Source: Deltaproteobacteria bacterium (GTDB taxonomy: Bacteria; Myxococcota_C; UBA6777). From it: a DNA stretch of 49,552 bases. The position numbers were made by a program, and so were the translations under genes. The DNA lies in contig PCBK01000154.1 of the NCBI GenBank assembly GCA_002731275.1, positions 1 to 49,552 on the forward strand. The letters run 5' to 3'. Position 1 is the first letter of the stretch. The number at the start of each line of letters is the position of its first letter. Below the pieces are notes generated by a model. It made no database searches and was not told the origin of the DNA. It saw nothing but the letters and a program-made list of their open reading frames with translations. This document shows, in pieces, positions 1 through 6,757 of the stretch.

Positions 1-54
1 TATCGGGGGACATGAATGCCCCCCAGGCGCGCTTCGCTTGCCTTCCCCCCCAAT

Positions 55-78
55 TGAACCCCTTCGGGGTTGTTTTTT
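55..78 (+). terminator. Candidate Rho-independent terminator
   Basis: A 6-bp stem (AACCCC/GGGGTT, loop TTC) is followed directly by GTTTTTT on the plus strand. This would end a plus-strand gene lying left of the window. The same stem read on the minus strand has no T-run, so it is not a terminator for the NHL gene whose stop lies at 183. The surrounding bases are rich in short GC/TTCG hairpins, so the site may also belong to a dispersed repeat. Confidence 0.4.
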
Positions 79-182
79 GCGCTTCGCTTTGGGTTTGCCT
101 AGAATGCAAAAAGCCCTACCGAAGTAGAGCGTTCAAGCGTTGATACAGATGTCAGCTTCGTATCATCGAAGCGATCAATCGA

Positions 183-2204
183 TTAGGGCGTGAGCTTACG
201 AAGCGCATGGTTGTTGGTATCGGCGACATAGATGTTACCGTTCCCATCAACAGCGATCCCTGTAGGCGCATCAAACCCGGCATTGGTACCAATACCATCG
301 GAGAAGTCTGCGCTGGCCTTCCCACCAATCGTGATCAAGATCCCTTGCGTCGTCAGCTTACGAATACGGTGGTTACCTGTGTCCGTAATGTAGAGCGCAC
401 CAGCCGCATCGACGGCGAGACCTGTTGGTGTGTCCAGTCGAGCGACAGAGACGCGACCATCAGAGAATCCAGCCGTTGCAATCCCCGCAACTGTCGTAAC
501 AACACCAGCCGAGGTGATCTTACGAATACGATGGTTACCTGTGTCGGCGACGTAGACATTCCCGCTCCCATCAACAGCCAATCCCCAAGGTTGGTTAAAT
601 TGTGCAGCAGCTCCTGTCGCGTCATTGTGACCAGCCGTTGCAATCCCCGCAAAGGTCGTGACAACACCAGCTGGGGTGATCTTACGAATACGGTGGTTGT
701 TTGTGTCTGCGATATAAAGGTTTCCGGCGTTGTCCATGCCGATCCCGTGTGGTTGGTCAAACTGTGCAACAACACCTGTCGCGTCTGTGAAACCAGCGGT
801 CCCACTCCCTGCGATAGTCGTGACACTGTTATCTTGAATGTCGATCTTACGAATACGATGGTTCCCTGTGTCCGATACGTAAAGTGTATTTCCGTCGGCA
901 CTCGCGACAATTCCTCTTGGAGAGTTAAAAGATGAAGAGGCAAGTGTACTGTCTGCAAATCCGGCACTTCCGTCACCAGCCACTGTCGTCACAATCCCTG
1001 TGGGTGTGACCTTACGAATACGGTGGTTGTTTGTATCTGCGATATAAAGGTTTCCTGCAGCATCTTTTGCGACACTACCAGGCTCATCGAACCGTGCGCT
1101 GCTTCCTGTGGCGTCGTTGTATCCAGAAGAACTATCACCAGCAAGTGTGCTCACTGTTGCACCTTGGTTGACTTCAAAAGAGAAGTTCTGTGACACACCT
1201 TGATAATTTTCGTTAGAACCATCTGCACGTGACCACACTTGCACCAAGTATGAACCCAATTGTGCGTTACTTGTGTCCCAATTCAATGTTGCAGAAGTCG
1301 ACCAATCTTGTGCCAAAGTCCAGTTACCAGCAGGATCGCGGACATAAAATTTATACGTGGCAATACCACCAGCGACACATGGTGCGTCAGCTTCAAAGAC
1401 AACTTGTACCCCTTGTGGCTGAGGACTGTTTGGTTCGGCCTGCACTGTAGGTGATGTACAGTTTGGTACACTGGAGGTCAACTTGTAAGCGAGCAATGTG
1501 GACGCACCCTCATAAGCGGCGGTACTGTTTTTTCGACGAACCCAAATCTGAAAGGCGTAATCACCAGCAGCAAATGTACTTGTATCCCACGCAAATTGGG
1601 TACTTGTGTTCCAATCTCGTTCAAGGGACCACTCTCCACTGGGTTGTTTCAAATAGACTTTAAACTCAGGCGTTGCAGTACCTGTACAGCTCGCGAGGAA
1701 GGTCAACTCGATATTTTCGCCGACCTCTTGGGGACTTGTGGGGTCAAACACCACACTCACATCATTACATCGTATGGTCCCACCTGTGATCTCAAATGGG
1801 AGTGATGAAGAGGTACCTTCATAACTGATGGTTTCGCCTTTACGACGTGTCCATACCTGAAACAGATAGTCACCTGTCGAGGCAGAGGAGGTATCCCAAT
1901 CAAATGACATGTCATCTGACCAATCTTGTGCGACAATCCATTTGCCGTCCGCACCTCGTTGATAGAATTTGTACTCTGCAGCTGCGCCATTCTTACACGT
2001 CGCAGACGCAGTCAATGAAACAGTCACACCTGATGCTTGTGGGCTCGTCTTATCTGCTGACAATGTCACTGAACAATCACCGACAAGTTTTTTCCCCATC
2101 ACCCCGATCTCATCACCTGCGCCAGGCCCCACCTGACAACCAAGCATCAACAATGGAAGCGAAAGCATCCAACCTAAAATCATCAATACATTTCGTTTTC
2201 TCAT
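183..2204 (-). CDS. NHL-repeat beta-propeller lipoprotein with three Ig-like repeats
   Basis: 673-residue lipoprotein. The start at 2204 is chosen because AGGAG precedes it and the N-terminus then reads MRKRNVLMILGW..., a signal peptide ending in the lipobox LMLGC; longer upstream reading is not protein-like. Residues ~35-330 hold three ~100-residue Ig-like repeats, each with a pattern C..V....SPQ...V.L...C and an 'AQDWS....W(D)TS' segment. Residues ~340-673 hold six NHL blades, each with 'LYIADTNNHRIRK(V/I)TP.G.VTT(V/F)AG', enough for a closed six-bladed propeller. The family knowledge is that NHL propellers bind proteins, carbohydrates or other ligands; no catalytic residues are evident. 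It probably sits on the outer membrane or cell surface. The target is unknown. Confidence 0.9.
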   Translation of the reverse strand: MRKRNVLMILGWMLSLPLLMLGCQVGPGAGDEIGVMGKKLVGDCSVTLSADKTSPQASGVTVSLTASATCKNGAAAEYKFYQRGADGKWIVAQDWSDDMSFDWDTSSASTGDYLFQVWTRRKGETISYEGTSSSLPFEITGGTIRCNDVSVVFDPTSPQEVGENIELTFLASCTGTATPEFKVYLKQPSGEWSLERDWNTSTQFAWDTSTFAAGDYAFQIWVRRKNSTAAYEGASTLLAYKLTSSVPNCTSPTVQAEPNSPQPQGVQVVFEADAPCVAGGIATYKFYVRDPAGNWTLAQDWSTSATLNWDTSNAQLGSYLVQVWSRADGSNENYQGVSQNFSFEVNQGATVSTLAGDSSSGYNDATGSSARFDEPGSVAKDAAGNLYIADTNNHRIRKVTPTGIVTTVAGDGSAGFADSTLASSSFNSPRGIVASADGNTLYVSDTGNHRIRKIDIQDNSVTTIAGSGTAGFTDATGVVAQFDQPHGIGMDNAGNLYIADTNNHRIRKITPAGVVTTFAGIATAGHNDATGAAAQFNQPWGLAVDGSGNVYVADTGNHRIRKITSAGVVTTVAGIATAGFSDGRVSVARLDTPTGLAVDAAGALYITDTGNHRIRKLTTQGILITIGGKASADFSDGIGTNAGFDAPTGIAVDGNGNIYVADTNNHALRKLTP

Positions 2205-2591
2205 AAAATCTCCTAAACAATCAAAACAAGGCAGAAATATCCACCAAAACATACATTCCAAAGGGGAACTCTGTCCGAAACAAAGACCCAAAAGGCGAAA
2301 TATATAATAGATATACATATCGTGAGCGTGGGGAGGATGAAGCCTTCTCCACCAGCACATAAAGAACCTAATATGCTGTATTCACGGCACTCTAAATAAG
2401 CAAACGACATACCAAGACAGCAAACCACTGATTCTATATGACTTTCATCCAAAGTCGTCCCGCAATGACTGACCTCGCCCCCATGTATTCAGTCAATACG
2501 AGAGACAAAACACACAAACATGACCAAAACAGCACAATGTCCATCAAAAAGAGATGCACACTTCACATATATGCCAAGACACACATCAAAA
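2205..2591. other. Intergenic region, no gene seen
   Basis: About 390 bases upstream of the NHL lipoprotein. Reading frames here lack ribosome binding sites and have unnatural composition. The region presumably holds the minus-strand promoter of the lipoprotein gene, but I could not pick a convincing -35/-10 pair. Confidence 0.5.
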
Positions 2592-2628
2592 CAGCCTAAA
2601 TCGAGCACATATCATCTCATTTAGGCTG
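2592..2628. promoter_or_regulatory. Alternative hairpin competing with the terminal helix of copy 1
   Basis: CAGCCTAAAT at 2592-2601 is the exact reverse complement of ATTTAGGCTG at 2619-2628. The second arm is also the 5' arm of the terminal helix of the 2621-2799 element, so the two pairings exclude one another. This resembles a switch between two folds, but copy 2 at 36147 has no equivalent upstream arm, so it may be incidental. Confidence 0.3.
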
Positions 2629-2799
2629 CTCCAAGGAAAAAAGCACACGAAAGAGGGCAGTCGATGGAGCCTCAGACAAGGCATGGGAAGGAGCCGTGGC
2701 GTCGCCAGTGTGGCGACGAATCACGCCGCTTGCGGTTTCATCTGCAACCTCTGCGTATGTATCTTTTTCCTACACTCTTTTTTTCTTGGAGCAGCCTTA
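2621..2799. ncRNA. Structured element, copy 1 (candidate non-coding RNA or ERIC-like repeat)
   Basis: 179-nt element closed by a terminal helix: TTAGGCTGCTCCAAG at 2621 pairs with CTTGGAGCAGCCTTA at 2785-2799 and continues through an A-run/T-run. Inside is a second helix (CACACG..AGAGG near 2644-2655 with CCTCT.CGTATGT near 2749-2761), and an 8-bp hairpin at 2700-2718 (CGTCGCCA-GTG-TGGCGACG). A second copy lies at 36147-36324. Unpaired blocks are conserved (TCAG.CAAGGCATG.GAAGG; CGACGAAT.ACG), while the helices differ in sequence and still pair. That pattern points to selection on RNA (or single-strand DNA) structure. Orientation of transcription is not known. It could be a small RNA, a cis-element or a mobile palindromic repeat; it matches no RNA family I can name. 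Confidence 0.55.
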
Positions 2800-2800
2800 T

Positions 2801-2906
2801 TGGTCCTCTCGCGAAAAGGACATACAACATCGAGGTCGGACACAAGGCCCGACCCTACGAAAAAAATGCAACATCATACTCGTGCGTTTACTTCGCGAGA
2901 GGACCA
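2801..2906. repeat. Second structured element with perfect 15-bp inverted ends
   Basis: TGGTCCTCTCGCGAA (2801-2815) and TTCGCGAGAGGACCA (2892-2906) are perfect inverted repeats, enclosing a 6-bp hairpin GGTCGG/CCGACC (2834-2839 with 2849-2854). It begins two bases after copy 1 of the 179-nt element ends. No coding frame is convincing across it. It may be a further structured RNA, a cruciform-forming site or a miniature mobile element. Confidence 0.45.
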
Positions 2907-3392
2907 CTTATTCATCCGCTCGGCAAGTGACGTACAGAATGACAGAAGAGGGATACAAGTCAGTCACTCTCTCACATCACCACACATGTATCGCGTCTCT
3001 CAGGCCACTGGTTGAAAAAAAGATACGGAACATGAGACGTCCTGAGGCGAACGCAAGAAGAACGAGCGCCGTTCACCTGAGCCTGCTGAAAGGAAAAAGC
3101 GCAAGGAGCAGGAAGAAGCAAGAAGTGGTGGGCAAATCCCGCTTGAAAGAGTTTGAGGTCTTTTTTCGACTCTATCATTATATATACGCCCTCCCTTCAC
3201 AAAAACGAGAATATCAATTCTCCCAAATTGCTCACTAGGTATGAATGAGAAATTGTTTTCTCACACTTACCAGAAACACCACAAGACATCTCATTTTTCG
3301 ATGGCATATCGATTGCAATTCATAAAGAACACAAGGCCAACAGCCTCCTCAAATAAGAACTTCTCAATAGCATGAATATAAAGGAGTCTCTC
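2907..3392. other. Non-coding stretch with further hairpins
   Basis: No supported gene. It holds a hairpin CCTGCT/AGCAGG near 3080-3116 and an A-run/T-run pairing (GGTTGAAAAAAAGA near 3010 with TCTTTTTTCGAC near 3160), the same style as the 179-nt element but without its conserved blocks. The last ~80 bases should carry the promoter of the gene starting at 3393. Confidence 0.4.
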
Positions 3393-4271
3393 ATGAAAAG
3401 AATGATGATATCGATCTCTGTGTTATGTGTATATTTATTCACCTGGACAGCTGATGTCCACGCAGCCAAGCGTTCACACTCCATCGTCTGTGATGATGAC
3501 GATGTACTCAAACTCAACAAGAGTGTGTTACTCAACCGAGATGTCGCGTTACTCGTAAAGGGTCATTGCCAGGTTTATCTCAAACAAGGTCAGATCAAAG
3601 GCGAGAAGATCGGCATCAAAGTCATCGAGAATGGCATTGTCTACCTGAAAAATACAGACGTCGAGGGTCAACACGCAGGTGTCCTCCTCGAAGACAACGG
3701 TGTGCTCGTCCTCAACGACTCCACAGTAGAAGGAAAAGCCGCGGCCATCTGGAAGACCAAAGACACAAACGTCTTCGATCGAGGCGGTTCCTACATCATG
3801 GGCCGCACCATCAAACGCCCCTACATGAAGACCCGCGCAAAGAAGCTCCTCAAAAAGAAGATCAAAAAGACCTTCTATACAAAAGTCCCAGCTCCTTACA
3901 CAAATGCAAAGAAACGAACAAACACAACACTCGAAAAGATCGCCCCTATCCGCTGCACTGAGTCAAAAAAGGTCAAAGTGCTGAAACGCAAGTGGCTCAA
4001 AACAAAAGGGAACGCGATCCACGTAGAGAAGGGATGTACGCTCCGATTGTTCGACTCCTATGTCGAAGCAGACGGACTCGGTGTCTTCATAAAAGGTGGC
4101 GGACGTGTGGAGCTCGTACGCTCCATCTTGATCGGAAAACGCGCCGCGATCAAAGCCCTCTCCCTTGGAAGTCTCAAAGCAAAGAACTCTCGCGTGTTTG
4201 GTAAAATCCAAAGGACAGGCTATGCGATCATCGAACGTGGTCTTGGCTCTGTCTTCAAAAGTACACCCTGA
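3393..4271 (+). CDS. Secreted right-handed beta-helix-like protein
   Basis: 292 residues. The start at 3393 is set by AAGGAG six bases upstream; an ATG 21 bases earlier has no site. Residues 1-24 form a signal peptide (MKRMMISISVLCVYLFTWTA, cleavage near VHAA). The rest alternates short beta strands of the type 'G..V.LKN..VEG...GV.LEDNGVLVLNDSTVEG', as in right-handed beta-helix or polygalacturonase-like coils, interrupted by a very basic Lys-rich linker (residues ~150-205) before a second block of coils. Two cysteines flank each block. No catalytic motif is recognisable. It lies 65 bases upstream of the Cys-repeat gene in the same direction, so the two may be co-transcribed. Function unknown; surface binding is a guess. 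Confidence 0.8.
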   Translation: MKRMMISISVLCVYLFTWTADVHAAKRSHSIVCDDDDVLKLNKSVLLNRDVALLVKGHCQVYLKQGQIKGEKIGIKVIENGIVYLKNTDVEGQHAGVLLEDNGVLVLNDSTVEGKAAAIWKTKDTNVFDRGGSYIMGRTIKRPYMKTRAKKLLKKKIKKTFYTKVPAPYTNAKKRTNTTLEKIAPIRCTESKKVKVLKRKWLKTKGNAIHVEKGCTLRLFDSYVEADGLGVFIKGGGRVELVRSILIGKRAAIKALSLGSLKAKNSRVFGKIQRTGYAIIERGLGSVFKSTP

Positions 4272-4336
4272 GACGAACACACCCATCACAACACCCACCT
4301 TATTCGACTGACACAACACAAAAGGAGCGCCACCCC

Positions 4337-6115
4337 ATGTCCAGGAATATATTGACTCTTGTATGTATGTTGACATGTTTATGTATCCCCACCCTCTCTC
4401 ACGGGCTCTGCCCCGCAGGTACGCATTCTAGCCGTATGAACGGCACCAAACCATGCTTACCTTGTCCAGCTGGAACGTATCAGGATAAAAAAGGCCAAAA
4501 TGTCTGCAAGCTCTGCCCTGTTGGACAATACCAAAACAAAAAAGGTCAAACCTCCTGTACGTCCTGCCCAGCCGGTACACACGGGACTGGAAAAGGAGGA
4601 AAACATATCGGCGTCTGTCAACCTTGTATCGCAGGGACATATCAAGACGAGAAAGGAAAGTGGCTCTGTAAGGTATGTCCTGTGGGAACCTACCAACCCA
4701 AAACAGGGCAACGAACACGTAGCGCCTGTCTCCCCTGCCCTCCAGGTCAATACCAACCAGGTCGTGGACAAAAAGCCTGCCTCTCTTGTCCTTCAGGGAC
4801 GTACAATAGCCTCAGAGGGAAAACCTCTTGTACGCCCTGTCCCATCGGTACATATAACGATAAGTCCGGCAAAACACATTGTCGTCCATGCCAACGCGGT
4901 ACATTCCAACCAAAAACAGGCCAAACCACCTGCAATATCTGCCCCAAAGGGCAATACCAGGACAGCGTCCAACAAGCTGTCTGTAAGATCTGCCCCAAAG
5001 GGACATTCAACGACAAAAAGGGACAAAAAAGCATCAAGTCCTGCACGCTCTGTCCCAAAGGCTTCTTTCAACATAAAGCCGGTCGGACATCTTGTATCGC
5101 CTGCCCAAAAGGCGCATTCCAGGATAAAAAAGGTCAAAAAGCATGTCGTCTCTGTACACCAGGAACCTACCAGGAAAAAACAGGCCAGTCCTTTTGTACT
5201 CCTTGCCCTCCAGGTACATACGGAAAACAAGTAGGACGCACCAAACAAACAGTCTGTCTCCCTTGTCCTGCCGGCTCCTACCAGGACAAAGCTGGTCAAC
5301 GCTCTTGTCAGGTTTGCCCCAAAGGAACCTTTCAACCCACAAAAGGTGCGCGTACTTGTCAGGCCTGCCCAAAAGGCACCTTCCAACCCACAAAAGGTCA
5401 AGCCTTCTGTCGCTCCTGTCGAAAAGGAACCTACCAACCCAAAAAAGGACAAACAGCCTGTTTGCTCTGCGCAAAAGGTACCTACCAGGATAAAAAAGGG
5501 CAATCTTCATGCACACTTTGTGTACCAGGGACCTTCCAACCCTCCAAAGGACAGACCAAGGCGTGTGCATCCTGTCCCAAAGGGACACGCCAACCAAAAT
5601 CCGGCCAAAGCGTCTGCCTCTCGTGCCCCATCGGCACCTACCAAAATAAAACGAAGGCACTCGTCTGTATCTCTTGCCCTATCGGCACATTCGGTACAAA
5701 AAAACAACAGACAACCCCCCTCGCTTGTCGCCCCTGTCCAGCAGGAACACATCAGAATAAAGCTGGTCAACGTCGCTGTATCCCCTGTCCCCCTGGGACA
5801 TATCAAAACCGCAAGGGACGCGGCGCATGTCTGCGATGCCCCGCCGGAACATACAACAACAAGTATGGCCAATCGTCCTGTGCATCTTGCCCCTTTGGGA
5901 CATACCAACCCAAGGTCGGACGTACAACGTGTGTCTCATGTCCAAAAGGACAATTCCAGGACCGGATGGGACAAACCTCTTGTAAGGCCTGCCCCAAAAA
6001 CACCTATAACAACCAAAAACACGCCATCACCAAAGACGCCTGTAAAGTCTGCCCCAAAGGCACATTCCAACCCTACACAGGACAATTCACCTGCCTCAAA
6101 CGTTCCACCAAATAA
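4337..6115 (+). CDS. Secreted protein of 32 tandem Cys-rich GCC2/GCC3 (ephrin-receptor/TNFR-like) repeats
   Basis: 592 residues, start preceded by AAAGGAG. Residues 1-23 are a signal peptide. Everything after is about 32 head-to-tail repeats of 17-20 residues with the pattern C(P)xGT(Y/F)Qx(K)xGQxxCxxC, giving roughly 64 cysteines and an elongated disulphide-stabilised rod, as in GCC2/GCC3 and TNFR-like modules of eukaryotic receptors. No membrane anchor, sorting signal or enzyme domain is present. Repeats differ in sequence but keep length, so the array has expanded and then drifted. A smaller relative is encoded at 29004-30086. Likely role: surface fibre, spacer or adhesin (inference). Confidence 0.88.
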   Translation: MSRNILTLVCMLTCLCIPTLSHGLCPAGTHSSRMNGTKPCLPCPAGTYQDKKGQNVCKLCPVGQYQNKKGQTSCTSCPAGTHGTGKGGKHIGVCQPCIAGTYQDEKGKWLCKVCPVGTYQPKTGQRTRSACLPCPPGQYQPGRGQKACLSCPSGTYNSLRGKTSCTPCPIGTYNDKSGKTHCRPCQRGTFQPKTGQTTCNICPKGQYQDSVQQAVCKICPKGTFNDKKGQKSIKSCTLCPKGFFQHKAGRTSCIACPKGAFQDKKGQKACRLCTPGTYQEKTGQSFCTPCPPGTYGKQVGRTKQTVCLPCPAGSYQDKAGQRSCQVCPKGTFQPTKGARTCQACPKGTFQPTKGQAFCRSCRKGTYQPKKGQTACLLCAKGTYQDKKGQSSCTLCVPGTFQPSKGQTKACASCPKGTRQPKSGQSVCLSCPIGTYQNKTKALVCISCPIGTFGTKKQQTTPLACRPCPAGTHQNKAGQRRCIPCPPGTYQNRKGRGACLRCPAGTYNNKYGQSSCASCPFGTYQPKVGRTTCVSCPKGQFQDRMGQTSCKACPKNTYNNQKHAITKDACKVCPKGTFQPYTGQFTCLKRSTK

Positions 6116-6133
6116 GCCCTCTTCAAAAGAACA

Positions 6134-6754
6134 CTATCTCTTCTCAATCAAACGCTTTTTGTGTATACGGACAGAAAGATAGGGACGTAGACGTGTCAGC
6201 GTCTTGGGTCCAATCCCACGGACACGAACGAGCGCTTCGAGTTGTGAAAAAGAGCCATGTTTCTGACGATATGCCACGATCCTTTGGGCGAGACGAAGGG
6301 ACAAGCCTGGCACATACACGAGGTCTTGCAGTGTCGCACTGTTCACATCGATACGCAGCCCAAGCATGATGCGTTGTTTGCCTCTCATCCTGAGGCGTTG
6401 AAAAACACAACGACCATCAGCTCTGCGTTGGACGGAGATGCGTTCACCGTGTGCGATCCAAGGGATGTCTTTGGGGAGCTGACAGGACGGTTTGGATTTC
6501 TCCAAAAAGAGGCGAATGTATCGTTGCTTCATCGTGAGACTACGTGCTCTGATACAGCGCATAGAAGGTCGCCCAACATCCCCCTCGATACGGATCCAGT
6601 GGCGGCATGAGAAGAGCATCTTTTGCTTGGGATCGTCCACTTTGACCACCCACAGCGCATAGGCCCCCCAAAGCAACAGCGGCAACAACAGCATCCCCAA
6701 CCAAAAGGCGTGGGGTTCAGATGTTTTGGCCTGCTGCTCCCCTTCCATCGTCAT
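6134..6754 (-). CDS. ComEA-like helix-hairpin-helix membrane protein
   Basis: 206 residues. One N-terminal membrane segment (residues ~18-36, FWLGMLLLPLLLWGAYALWV) is followed by a ~100-residue basic region with four cysteines, then a C-terminal helix-hairpin-helix pair (residues ~140-200: 'IDVNSATLQDLVYVPGLS', 'RIVAYRQKHGSF..LEALVRVRGIGPKTL'). That is the ComEA DNA-binding signature used in uptake of transforming DNA. The single anchor fits a periplasmic DNA receptor, but the middle region is not part of standard ComEA, and a structural or unrelated role is possible. It starts three bases after the PhoH stop, so the two genes share a transcript. It converges on the Cys-repeat gene. Confidence 0.8.
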   Translation of the reverse strand: MTMEGEQQAKTSEPHAFWLGMLLLPLLLWGAYALWVVKVDDPKQKMLFSCRHWIRIEGDVGRPSMRCIRARSLTMKQRYIRLFLEKSKPSCQLPKDIPWIAHGERISVQRRADGRCVFQRLRMRGKQRIMLGLRIDVNSATLQDLVYVPGLSLRLAQRIVAYRQKHGSFSQLEALVRVRGIGPKTLTRLRPYLSVRIHKKRLIEKR

Positions 6755-6757
6755 CTC

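Noticed and set aside
2554-3238. Plus-strand open frames of 153 and 180 codons
   Set aside because: They run through two structured repeats, lack ribosome binding sites and have unnatural composition.
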